Assembly (NCBI GenBank): GCA_033812795.1
Contig: JAPXSY010000002.1
Coordinates: 1 to 64,000, forward strand
Source of the DNA: JAPXSY01 sp033812795
GTDB taxonomy: Bacteria > Verrucomicrobiota > Kiritimatiellia > RFP12 > UBA1067
DNA: 64,000 nucleotides
Direction: 5' to 3'
Within the stretch, counting starts at the first letter, position 1. Every line of letters begins with the position of its first letter. A program made the position numbers and the translations under genes. Below are positions 36,630 to 44,789 of this stretch, in pieces. Below the pieces are notes generated by a model. The model searched no databases. It was not told the origin of the DNA and saw nothing but the letters and a program-made list of their open reading frames with translations.

Positions 36630-39600
36630 TTAGGCGTTTTCAATTCCGCAGGGCTGCTTGCCGTAATCACACCGCAGACAGCGCTTGGCCTGACGCAATG
36701 CCGTGGCCTCGTTCCACGGCTGTTCGACCTCCGTGAAATTCTGCCGCCGTTTTTCCAGTGCGATCGTCGGCAACTTCTCCCGCGCATAGGGTACGGGGTC
36801 CGCATTCGGGTCAAAATTCGCACCTGCATCGCAATACCCGCGCCAGAAGGCGTGCTCCTCGCCGGTCAGCATGTGGTCGATGGCCACCGCGGTCCGTTCG
36901 CCCGCGGCGATCGCCTCCACCACAGACGACGGTCCGGTCACGGCGTCCCCGCCCGCAAAGAGCCAGGGCACCGAAGTGGCGCCTGTACGCGGATCCGCGG
37001 CGATCCAGCCGCGCAGATTCCGTTCGACCGAAACCGCGCCAGCCAGCGCCTCCGCATCCAGCGCCTGACCGATGGCCGCGATCACCTGATCTGCGGGGAT
37101 CACCTCGCCCTCGGCATCCAGCGCATCCTCGGGACGCCGACGGCCCGAGCGGTCGAACTCGCCGAGCCGCATGGGGTGGCAACGCACTCCCGTCACCTTG
37201 CCGTTCTTGACCTCGAAGGCCTCGGGATGGATCAGCGTGCGGAGAACGACCCCCTCCTGCAGCGCCTCCTCGATCTCCTCGGCGTAGGCGGGCATCTCTT
37301 CGCGCGTGCGCCGGTAGAGCACGGTAACGCTCTCGGCCCCGAGGCGGATCGCCGTGCGGGCCGCATCAATGGCCGCGTTGCCGCCGCCGATCACCGCCAC
37401 CCGTTTGCCCACCGGCACCGAACCGCGGATATTGTACTGCCGCAGAAAACGCATGGCTTCGGTCACACCCTGCGCATCCGCGCCGGGCAGGTCAAGCGTT
37501 ACGCCCAATGCCGCGCCCATCGCGAGAAAGACCGCTTCAAACCCCTGTTCGCGCAGGTCCTGAAGGGTGAAATCGCGGCCCAGTTTGCGTTCGGTTTCGA
37601 TGCTCACACCAAGGCGTTCAATCATGCGCACTTCGCGCGCCAACTCTTCACGCGGCAGGCGGTAGGCGGGAATGGCCTGCACCAGCATACCACCCGGCCG
37701 CGGTTCAGACTCGAAAACCGTTGGTTTGTACCCCATCCGCGCCAAGAAATAGGCGCATGAGAGACCCGCCGGCCCCGCGCCGACTATCGCGATCTTGCGC
37801 TGCGCATTTACGGCGTTCTCGCGCACTTCCGGCACTTGGATGATGACCTCCTGGTCCACCATGAAACGCTTGACGCCTCGGATAGCGACCGGTTCGTCCA
37901 GCGAGGCGCGCCGACATTTCTCTTCGCAGGTATGGAAGCAGACGCGCGCGCAAACCGATGCGAAGGGGTTTTTCTCGCGGTGCAGCCGCAACGCCTCGGC
38001 ATACCGTCCGTCGCCGACCAGCGAAACGAAGCCTGGCACATCGACCCCTGCGGGACAGGCGCTCAGGCAGGGCGCGCGCACCAGACCGGCACAGACCCCT
38101 GCGCGGCAATGCCGGTCGCGGATGTGCTCCTCATATTCGTGGCGGAAGTGACGGATCGTGGAGAGCACCGGATTCGGCGCGGTCTGGCCGAGTCCGCACA
38201 ACGAGGCGGACCTGATGAACTCGCCCAACTCGATGAGCCGCTCGATATCCCCTTCCTCGCCCTGACCGGAACAGATGCGGTCAAGGATTTCGAGCATACG
38301 ACGTGTACCGACCCGGCAGGGCGCGCACTTGCCGCACGACTCCTCCTGCACGAATTCGATGAAGAACCGCGCGACATCCACCATGCAGGTGTCCTCATCC
38401 ATCACAATCAGACCGCCCGAACCCATGATCGCGCCGAGTTCGGCGAGGGTTTCGAAATCAAGCGGCACATTGAGGTTTTCGCGCGGGATGCAACCACCCG
38501 ACGGCCCGCCGATCTGGGCTGCCTTGAAATGGCGGTTGTTGCGGATGCCGCCACCGATATCATAGACCACCTCGCCCAACGGAGTTCCGATGGGCACCTC
38601 CACAAGTCCGGTGTTGCGCACCGCGCCAGCCAGCGCGAACACCTTGGTGCCCTTGCTCTTGGGCGTGCCGATCCCGGCGTACCAGGCGCCGCCCCGCAGC
38701 AGGATCGCGGCCACGTTGGCGTAGGTCTCGACATTGTTGAGCACCGTGGGCCGCCCCCACAGCCCCTTCTGGGCCGGGAAAGGCGGCCGCGGCCGCGGCT
38801 CGCCGCGCCTGCCCTCGATGGAGGCGATCAGCGCGGTCTCCTCGCCGCAGACGAACGCCCCGGAGCCCATGCGGATTTCGAGATCGAACGAAAACGTTGA
38901 ACCGAGTATCTTTTCGCCCAACAGTCCGCAGGCGTGCGCCTGTTCGATGGCGGCAGTGAGCCGCTCCACGGCAAGAGGGTATTCGGCCCGCACATAGACA
39001 TACCCCTGCCGCGCGCCGATGGCGTAGGCGGCGATGGCCATCCCCTCGATCACGCTGTGGGGATCGCCCTCCAACACGCTGCGGTCCATGTACGCGCCCG
39101 GGTCGCCCTCATCCGCGTTGCAGAGCACGTAGCGTTCGCCCTCGGGCGTCTGGGTGGCGAGGTGCCACTTCAGCCACGTCGGGAATCCGGCACCGCCACG
39201 GCCGCGCAATCCGGAGGCCTTCATTTCCGCGATCACCTCATCCGGCTTCATACCGGAGAGGATCTTGGCCAGCGCCGCATACCCGTCACGCGCGATCGTG
39301 TCTTCGATACGGCCGGGATCGACCCACCCGCAGTTACGCAACACAATCTGCGTCTGGCGCTTGAAAAACTCGATGCTTTCGCGGCAAGGCGCGGGAGTCT
39401 GCCCGGAAGGGTCGCTCACCAAGAGTCGCTCGACCCGACGGCCAGCCTTGAGATGCTCGGTGACGATCTCCTCGGCGTCTTCGGGTTTGACGCCCTGATA
39501 AAAAGTACGGTCCTCAGTGATCATCAGCACGGGACCGATGACGCACGGGCCCATGCAGCCGGTGCCGACCAGCGCCACCTGCTCCGCGAGCCCCTCGCGT

Positions 39601-39788
39601 TTCAACACGGCGGCCAGAGCGTCGCGCACCTCTTTGGCACCGGAGGCGAGGCAACTGCCGCCAAAGCAGATCAGGATCTGGCGCGGCGCGGCGTCGGCGC
39701 CCGTGGCACCCGCCGCGGCCTGAAGCTTCGCCCGCCAAGCATCGAGTTCGGAAACGTCCCGCAGTTTTTTCAGCGTCGGGCTCTTCAT
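36630..39788 (-). CDS. hydB: Hydrogenase diaphorase subunit HydB (NuoF-like) fused to a GltD-type NAD(P)H/FAD oxidoreductase
   Basis: Flavin subunit of the hydrogenase complex, 1052 residues. Domains in order are a thioredoxin-like 2Fe-2S domain (CFGGSCLASG...GTGCMGPC, ~1-120), then the NuoF core with GLRGRGGAGFPTWLKW, CNADEGDPGAYMDR and GSGAFVCGEETAL (~180-330), and the NuoF 4Fe-4S domain (ESCGKCAPCR...SLCGLGQ, ~470-525). In place of the usual two-cluster ferredoxin tail there is a GltD/NfnB-type module: cysteine pairs (PCLSACPAGVDVPGF, ARVCFHTCEEKC), an FAD site VGAGPAGLSCAYFLARMG (~640), a second dinucleotide site VIGGGNAAIDAARTAI (~785) and LFAGGDAVTGPSSVVEAIAAGE (~960), ending CLRCDYGKQPC. 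AAGGAG precedes the ATG, which overlaps hydC by 4 bases. Confidence 0.92.
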   Translation of the reverse strand: MKSPTLKKLRDVSELDAWRAKLQAAAGATGADAAPRQILICFGGSCLASGAKEVRDALAAVLKREGLAEQVALVGTGCMGPCVIGPVLMITEDRTFYQGVKPEDAEEIVTEHLKAGRRVERLLVSDPSGQTPAPCRESIEFFKRQTQIVLRNCGWVDPGRIEDTIARDGYAALAKILSGMKPDEVIAEMKASGLRGRGGAGFPTWLKWHLATQTPEGERYVLCNADEGDPGAYMDRSVLEGDPHSVIEGMAIAAYAIGARQGYVYVRAEYPLAVERLTAAIEQAHACGLLGEKILGSTFSFDLEIRMGSGAFVCGEETALIASIEGRRGEPRPRPPFPAQKGLWGRPTVLNNVETYANVAAILLRGGAWYAGIGTPKSKGTKVFALAGAVRNTGLVEVPIGTPLGEVVYDIGGGIRNNRHFKAAQIGGPSGGCIPRENLNVPLDFETLAELGAIMGSGGLIVMDEDTCMVDVARFFIEFVQEESCGKCAPCRVGTRRMLEILDRICSGQGEEGDIERLIELGEFIRSASLCGLGQTAPNPVLSTIRHFRHEYEEHIRDRHCRAGVCAGLVRAPCLSACPAGVDVPGFVSLVGDGRYAEALRLHREKNPFASVCARVCFHTCEEKCRRASLDEPVAIRGVKRFMVDQEVIIQVPEVRENAVNAQRKIAIVGAGPAGLSCAYFLARMGYKPTVFESEPRPGGMLVQAIPAYRLPREELAREVRMIERLGVSIETERKLGRDFTLQDLREQGFEAVFLAMGAALGVTLDLPGADAQGVTEAMRFLRQYNIRGSVPVGKRVAVIGGGNAAIDAARTAIRLGAESVTVLYRRTREEMPAYAEEIEEALQEGVVLRTLIHPEAFEVKNGKVTGVRCHPMRLGEFDRSGRRRPEDALDAEGEVIPADQVIAAIGQALDAEALAGAVSVERNLRGWIAADPRTGATSVPWLFAGGDAVTGPSSVVEAIAAGERTAVAIDHMLTGEEHAFWRGYCDAGANFDPNADPVPYAREKLPTIALEKRRQNFTEVEQPWNEATALRQAKRCLRCDYGKQPCGIENA

Positions 39789-40342
39789 GCGTGCTCCTTT
39801 TCCCCGCCTGCGGCGGATACCGAAATAATCTGACCGATCAGTTCACCCACACGGGCCGGTTTGACACGCTGATACACCGTGTCGTTCACCATGACCACCG
39901 GGGCCATGCCGCACGCGCCGAAACAGCGCCCCACCTCCAGAGAGAACTGACGGTCCGGAGTGGTCTCCCCCACGTCGATTCCGAGCTTCTTACGGAAGGC
40001 GTCCAACACCTCTTTACCACCGCGCACATAGCAGGCCGTACCGAGACAGACGCGCACCAGATGCTTGCCGCGGGGATGCAGGGTAAAGAACGAATAGAAC
40101 GTGACCACACCGGCCACTTCGCTGACGGTTTTGCCGAAACCGTCAGCGATCAGGCGGATAGCAGGCTCAGGCAGATAACCGAAAAGGGATTGGGCTGTCT
40201 GAAGCGCGGGAATCAGCCCGCCGGGCTTGTCGCGGTAGTCGGCGATCACCTCATGTAATTTCGCGACCAGAGCCTGATCGGATTCATCAAATGTGCACGC
40301 GCAGCCGCACGGTGCGGCTGGAGCGGAAGAGATATCACTCAT
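39785..40342 (-). CDS. hydC: Hydrogenase subunit HydC (NuoE-like, 2Fe-2S)
   Basis: Thioredoxin-fold 2Fe-2S electron-transfer subunit of the hydrogenase complex. The 185-residue product follows NuoE/HydC closely: helical N-terminus, GLIPALQTAQSLFGYLP, VAGVVTFYSFF, then the four cluster cysteines in CLGTACYVRGG and CFGACGMAP. A short Cys-containing N-terminal extension (APCGCACTF) is unusual. GGAGG lies 5 bases before the ATG. Its stop overlaps the hydB start. The 97-base gap upstream contains a GTTCCCC/GGGGAC hairpin, and the CBS-domain gene precedes it on the same strand. Confidence 0.92.
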   Translation of the reverse strand: MSDISSAPAAPCGCACTFDESDQALVAKLHEVIADYRDKPGGLIPALQTAQSLFGYLPEPAIRLIADGFGKTVSEVAGVVTFYSFFTLHPRGKHLVRVCLGTACYVRGGKEVLDAFRKKLGIDVGETTPDRQFSLEVGRCFGACGMAPVVMVNDTVYQRVKPARVGELIGQIISVSAAGGEKEHA

Positions 40343-40439
40343 TCTTTCCTCCGTTGTCCCCTGCGGGGGAACGTTGAACCGAAAAACCGCCCGCGCCTGA
40401 AACAGTCCCGATCTGCTCCAAAACGGACGGAAAACGTCC

Positions 40440-40883
40440 TTACAGGGAACCTTCGATATACCGTTCGAGATTTTTGATCAGCGCATCCTGTTCGGAGGCC
40501 ACGAATTTCACCAGATCCCCGATCGAGACGATGCCCAGCACCTTCTGGCCGTCGTCCAACACCGGGATATGGCGGATACGCTTTTCAGTCATCAGCGCCA
40601 TACACTCGTCCACCGTGCTCTCCGGCGCCACATAGACCATCTTCTTGGTCATGACCGCCTTGACCTGCACCTCTTTCGGGTCTTTACCGGCCAGAATCAC
40701 CTTTCGGAACACATCGCGTTCAGCGAAAATTCCCGCGAACTTGCCGTTGGCATTCAGAATCAAGAGAGAGCCGATGTTTTTCTCATTCATCAGCGCGATC
40801 GCCTCATATACGGTCGCTGTCGGCGCGATGGTGATGATATCGCACCCCTTTTGCATAAGCAGTTGGTTGATCGATCCGTTCAT
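40440..40883 (-). CDS. Two-CBS-domain protein
   Basis: A 147-residue stand-alone CBS pair (residues ~10-65 and ~75-130), with the typical VYEAIALMNEKNIGSLLIL...GIFAERDVFRKVI and VDECMALMTEKRIRHIPVLDD...GIVSIGDLVKF. Such modules bind adenine nucleotides and act as energy sensors. The target is often unknown. It is placed directly upstream of hydC-hydB-hydA on the same strand with a 97-base gap, so it may be co-expressed with, and respond to the same conditions as, the hydrogenase. AAGGATG lies upstream of the ATG. Confidence 0.88.
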   Translation of the reverse strand: MNGSINQLLMQKGCDIITIAPTATVYEAIALMNEKNIGSLLILNANGKFAGIFAERDVFRKVILAGKDPKEVQVKAVMTKKMVYVAPESTVDECMALMTEKRIRHIPVLDDGQKVLGIVSIGDLVKFVASEQDALIKNLERYIEGSL

Positions 40884-40920
40884 TTCGCATCCTTCCCCGT
40901 TTTACCGTTTCATTGTCCCG

Positions 40921-41214
40921 TCAGCCCGGACTCTTCCCGTTGATGCCGGTCCAATACAGCGAGGTGGATGAGATGGGTGCAGACCATTCACATTCCCCAC
41001 CATCACTGTACTGGAAATTGTAAACGATATTGCGACACCCGGCAAGGGCTTCTTGGAACCTCGCCGCATAAAAATCATCGCTCCGCTCTTCCGCCTCCGT
41101 GCATTTACCCTTGCAAGTCACCTTGAACGTATCGATCCGATAGCGATGTCTCAGATCGGGAGGGACGAGCGTCTGCCTGCCCCAACACCCGCCAGCGGGC
41201 ATCCGCCCGCGCAC
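40921..41214 (-). CDS. Orphan coding-like fragment, hypothetical
   Basis: A 97-residue frame whose last ~70 residues (DTFKVTCKGKCTEAEERSDD... CRNIVYNFQYSDGGECEW) have protein-like composition and four cysteines, unlike the spurious frames around it. The N-terminal part reads like translated GC-rich non-coding DNA. I recognise no family. It may be the 3' end of a lost secreted gene. There is no credible ribosome site. Confidence 0.3.
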   Translation of the reverse strand: MRGRMPAGGCWGRQTLVPPDLRHRYRIDTFKVTCKGKCTEAEERSDDFYAARFQEALAGCRNIVYNFQYSDGGECEWSAPISSTSLYWTGINGKSPG

Positions 41215-41411
41215 CTCCCCCCCTCTTCACTGCATACGGGTAAGCGTCCCCGTCACCACCCCGTTCCCGCCCGGAACCCCGGACGACCGGCTTACCGATA
41301 ACCTCAATCAGAATCCTGTTAATCCTGTAATCCTGGCTTAAAGTTTAACGCCCCCGTCACCACCCCACCGTATTGAGATGCGGGCGGAGCCCGCAATCTC
41401 AAAGGCTGTGA

Positions 41412-41459
41412 GACTGTGAGGCGGTGAGGCTGTGAGGCGGTGAGGCTGTGAGGCGGTGG
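41412..41459. repeat. 16-bp tandem repeat, three copies
   Basis: Three consecutive units of GGCTGTGAGGCGGTGA, at 41412-41427, 41428-41443 and 41444-41459, differ at one base each in the first and last copy. They adjoin the CCCGAT module directly. Confidence 0.8.
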
Positions 41460-41460
41460 T

Positions 41461-41537
41461 GTTCCGTGGTGAAACAGTCGATCCCGATCCCGATAGCGAC
41501 CCCGATCCCGATAGCGACCCCGACCCCGATTTGGATG
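41461..41537. repeat. Third copy of the CCCGAT module
   Basis: This copy shares CCGTGGTGAA, TCGATCCCGATCCCGATAG and CCCCGATTTGGATGAAACC with the two modules at 34459-34537 and 34592-34658, and carries two 12-bp AGCGAYCCCGAT units. It is followed by the same CCTGAAACC low-complexity sequence. Confidence 0.85.
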
Positions 41538-41673
41538 AAACCCTGAAACCAGAAACCCTGAAACCCTGAAACCCAGAAACCTGAAACCCTGAAACCAGAA
41601 ACCCCTGAAACCCAAGAGCGTTGAAGGTTCAACTGCTCTTTTTAGGTTTAACCTTATGTTTCGCAAACGAGCC

Positions 41674-42702
41674 TCAAAATCCAAGGGGACGTGCGACAAC
41701 CTCCGTTTTACCGACATCCACGACACAGACAAAAACCCCGGTGTCGGGATATTTGCCGGTGTAATAGGAAATGACGTGCTTGTCGCCAAGGCGGACGGCA
41801 TTGGCGTTACCGCAGTCAAACGCGGGCGGCACCGGAGTGTCCGTCACGAGGACGTCCGGCTCCGGCCAGCGTGTCGGGTGGCCGAAAACGTCTGCGAGAA
41901 AAGCGACGCGACGCTTGAGCTTTCCGGCTCCGCGCTGGTAGTAGTAGTTATAGATCGTGTCCGTCTTCGCATCGTATATGAGCGAGGGTGTCGAACAGTA
42001 GACGTCTTTGATGTTCGTGCGCGTTTTCTTCCAGGTCTTTCCGCTGTCTAAACTCGTCAGCTGGAACTGTCCCGCGCCCCCCTCGGTACGGGCGATCGCG
42101 AAAACGCGCCCGTTCCCAGCGTAAAAGCCTGCCTGTTCGGTCGGCAGTTCCGTCGGGGTGAGCCCGCTTTCGACAAGAACCTGTCCCCACGTCCGGCCAC
42201 CGTCTTTCGAGATGACCGTTCCCCAGGCATTGAGTCCTTTTTTGTCGCCGTAGCTACAACGGAACCAGAAGGACATGAGGTTGCCATCAACCTCGAAGAT
42301 ATCCGTGATCTGCGTCGGGTGCGGATCGAGCTTCAGCGAGGCGAGACGTTCAAAGGCTTTCCCGTCCGTCGTGCGGTAGAGATCATGGCGCGACGTGCTT
42401 CCGCAGCAACGATTCCAGAAAAGTGCCGCCCCCGTCGCGTCCTTGCCCTTTCCGATCGGCACCTCGCCGAGATCGGGCGCATTGGCGAGGCAGACTTCCT
42501 CACCCCACGTCCGTCCGCCGTCGGACGAGGTGCGCACGTAAGCACCGCGCTCGCCTTCACCGATAGCGTGCTTGAGGCCCTTCGAGTAGGCACAGACGAG
42601 CTTGCCGCCCGTCTCGCCGATCATCGGCCATGAGTTGTAACCCTTTGGATTCTCCACGGTGAATACGGATACGGCCGCCGCCAAGAGCATTGAAGTGCAC
42701 AT
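41674..42702 (-). CDS. Sialidase/BNR-repeat family exported protein
   Basis: A 342-residue beta-propeller-type protein, probably a secreted sialidase-like glycosidase or glycan-binding protein. Three Asp-box motifs are visible: SSDGGRTWGE (~60), SKDGGRTWGQ (~166) and SLDSGKTWKK (~218). A short hydrophobic N-terminus (CTSMLLAAAVSVFTV) could be a signal sequence. The arginine triad of true sialidases cannot be assigned with confidence, so substrate is open. I chose the ATG at 42702 because AAGGAGGG lies 8 bases upstream. It lies about 100 bases downstream of the alpha-galactosidase gene on the same strand. Confidence 0.75.
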   Translation of the reverse strand: MCTSMLLAAAVSVFTVENPKGYNSWPMIGETGGKLVCAYSKGLKHAIGEGERGAYVRTSSDGGRTWGEEVCLANAPDLGEVPIGKGKDATGAALFWNRCCGSTSRHDLYRTTDGKAFERLASLKLDPHPTQITDIFEVDGNLMSFWFRCSYGDKKGLNAWGTVISKDGGRTWGQVLVESGLTPTELPTEQAGFYAGNGRVFAIARTEGGAGQFQLTSLDSGKTWKKTRTNIKDVYCSTPSLIYDAKTDTIYNYYYQRGAGKLKRRVAFLADVFGHPTRWPEPDVLVTDTPVPPAFDCGNANAVRLGDKHVISYYTGKYPDTGVFVCVVDVGKTEVVARPLGF

Positions 42703-42787
42703 CAAAAAAACCCTCCTTGGCTAATCAGTTGTTTTCGAATAGTGATTTTACTTTACCTCTTTCATGAAGAACTCGCTCGTTGAATAT

Positions 42788-42815
42788 CCGTAAAACCACG
42801 ATTACTTTTTTACGG
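42788..42815 (-). terminator. Hairpin at the end of the alpha-galactosidase gene
   Basis: CCGTAAAA (42788-42795) pairs perfectly with TTTTACGG (42808-42815) around a 12-base loop that includes the stop codon of the alpha-galactosidase gene. There is no extended T-run after it on the minus strand, so termination may be partial. Confidence 0.35.
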
Positions 42816-44736
42816 AGGTTACGGATGAACCCATACACTTCCGAAGTCGGATTTCTTTTGCAGCCAGTCTGTCCAAGGCAACCGACACGCCGGAGGCCCT
42901 CAGCGCAGCGCCAGTTGACTCATGCCCGTCGTCGCGGACATAGCGTGCCGATGGATCCACAACAGGCGTTACGGTGACGGTCCGCTGAGTCGAACTGTCG
43001 GCCGTGACGAATATCCGCACATCCGTGAGGGCTTCGTCACTATACTGGACAGCTTGAACCGACGATTCCGCGCAGAGCACGCGGCCGACAGCCCGCGCCC
43101 AGAATGCCGCATCCTGACGATGCGCGGCAACGAGCTTCTGGAAATAAGCGAAGTGGTTTTCTGAAAGCGCCGTAAGATCACAACTGAAGCAAAGCGGACC
43201 TCCTGCCGTGAAAGCCGCAGCACTTTCCAGCGGATAGGACCGGAGATTCCGCCAAACAGCGTCCTCTGTCGAGACGAGCCGCTCATCGCCGCCGCCGTAA
43301 TCCGGCTGAATGTCCGTTAGCGACCGTACCGTCAACCATCGTTCGATCTGGCGCGGCGGGAAGCGCAGCATCGTCTCACGTACAATGCGCAGGCCGTGAC
43401 CAATGCTCTGGTTATCGCTCAGCCAGAACCCGTCGAAGTCGCGCGCCCAGCCAAGATCCATCATATACCCCCCACTCGCACAACCCTCGATATAGATGCC
43501 CGGGTTACGGCGGCGCATATCGCGCACGAAAGCACGATAGGCAGCGTTGTAGGCAGCAAAGGCGCGTCCCGTGGGGTCATGGTCGAGATTCTGGTTGAAG
43601 TCAAACTTGAGGAACGATGCGTCGTACTCCTTCACGAGCGCGCACACCGTCTCCGTGATGTAGCGACGGGCGTCAGGATTCGTGAAATCGAGGAACGAGC
43701 GGTTCGCAGGGAGCAACCATTCGGGATGTTCACGTGCGACGCGGGTCTCCCCCGTCACACTCTCCGCCTCCACCCAGAACCCGAACTTCAGATCCGCCTT
43801 GCGCGCGGCAGCGGAAATCTCCTTCATGCGCCCCTTGAGGTGGCCGTCGGGACGCTCCGCCCACTCGCCGCGCACACTAGCCCAGCCAGCCGCAGGGCCA
43901 AACCATCCGGCATCGATCACAAAGTACTCCATGCCGAGGTCTTTGGCGCGGGCGACCTGCTTCAGCAGAAAGTCCGCGTCGAGTTTGTCGAACCGGCAGA
44001 GCCAGGTGTTGTAGATTGCCGCTGGCGGCCGCCCCGGATGATGGCGGTTCCACCATGCGTGGAGCTTGTGGCAATCGAGGTCGAGGCGGTTCTCGAATTC
44101 GTACGAGAGCACCTCCGGCAACGCCACGTGCTCGCCCGGCGCGAGCGAATAGGCGAGCTGACGCGAATCCATGCCCGCCTCTACGGCGAAGGACGTCCGG
44201 TTGCCGCCCGGATTGGAGCAGACGGCATGCAGTTCCCAAGCTGAATCTGAGAGCAGATGGAAGACACGTCCGCGTCCCGCCTGCCGGTTCCACACCGCCA
44301 ACATCGGCGCCGCACCGTGGGAAGAGCGCAGATTCGGGTTACGCACTTCAACCGCAGTGTGAAGGGGTTGCCACTGCCCCTGACTCTCATTCTCCCAGTA
44401 GTTGACCTGCGTATAGACCTCCCACTCGCCATCCTCGATCGGGAAGCGATCCATCAGACAATATGCGGTGATGGTTTTGTCCGAAACGTTTTTGAGCACG
44501 GTCTTCCGCAGACTCACGCCCTTATCCGTCTCGACCGTCGTTTCGATCCGGCAGCCGCTCTCCTCAAGACGGTACCCGTCCGGCACAACCGCCGCATCGC
44601 CACAAATCTTGCCGAAACTACCGAAAATCGCCCAGAGTCCACTGGATGAGACCTTCATATCGGCATTGTTCGGCGGTTGCTTCGTAAATGCCGTGCCAGC
44701 AATCAACATCATCGTCACACAAAAAAACCGACTCAT
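42802..44736 (-). CDS. Alpha-galactosidase, GH36/GH27 clan, exported
   Basis: Hydrolyses terminal alpha-galactosides. The 644-residue product has a signal peptide (FFCVTMMLIAGTAF), an N-terminal beta domain and a GH-D barrel: FVIDAGWFGPAAGW (~290), GFWVEAESV (~325), the nucleophile aspartate in FLKFDFNQNLDH (~377), EGCASGGYMMD (~410) and the acid/base aspartate in WLSDNQS (~438). A C-terminal beta domain closes the protein. These match GH36 positions. The ATG is preceded by AAGGG at 9 bases and by a good promoter. The sialidase-like gene follows on the same strand, suggesting joint use on galactose-containing glycans. Confidence 0.86.
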   Translation of the reverse strand: MSRFFCVTMMLIAGTAFTKQPPNNADMKVSSSGLWAIFGSFGKICGDAAVVPDGYRLEESGCRIETTVETDKGVSLRKTVLKNVSDKTITAYCLMDRFPIEDGEWEVYTQVNYWENESQGQWQPLHTAVEVRNPNLRSSHGAAPMLAVWNRQAGRGRVFHLLSDSAWELHAVCSNPGGNRTSFAVEAGMDSRQLAYSLAPGEHVALPEVLSYEFENRLDLDCHKLHAWWNRHHPGRPPAAIYNTWLCRFDKLDADFLLKQVARAKDLGMEYFVIDAGWFGPAAGWASVRGEWAERPDGHLKGRMKEISAAARKADLKFGFWVEAESVTGETRVAREHPEWLLPANRSFLDFTNPDARRYITETVCALVKEYDASFLKFDFNQNLDHDPTGRAFAAYNAAYRAFVRDMRRRNPGIYIEGCASGGYMMDLGWARDFDGFWLSDNQSIGHGLRIVRETMLRFPPRQIERWLTVRSLTDIQPDYGGGDERLVSTEDAVWRNLRSYPLESAAAFTAGGPLCFSCDLTALSENHFAYFQKLVAAHRQDAAFWARAVGRVLCAESSVQAVQYSDEALTDVRIFVTADSSTQRTVTVTPVVDPSARYVRDDGHESTGAALRASGVSVALDRLAAKEIRLRKCMGSSVTSVKK

Positions 44737-44760
44737 TTCATGATCCCTTTTATAAAACGT

Positions 44761-44789
44761 AATCTACAAGCTCCCCACACGGAAGTCAA
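44761..44789 (-). promoter_or_regulatory. Promoter of the alpha-galactosidase gene
   Basis: On the minus strand TTGACT (44784-44789) is followed after exactly 17 bases by TAGATT (44761-44766). The predicted leader is about 18 nt and includes the AAGGG ribosome site. Confidence 0.6.

Larger units (their letters stand above)
40884..41673. other. Decayed, repeat-bearing interval without a convincing intact gene
   Basis: It contains a minus-strand coding-like fragment (40921-41214), an ATCCTGT block (41312-41335), a 16-bp tandem repeat (41412-41459), a CCCGAT module (41461-41537) and GAAACC-type low-complexity sequence (41538-41615). Two similar CCCCGTCACCACCCC segments (near 41250 and 41352) may be a broken duplication. 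The upstream promoter of the CBS gene must lie in the first part but I could not place it. Confidence 0.6.
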
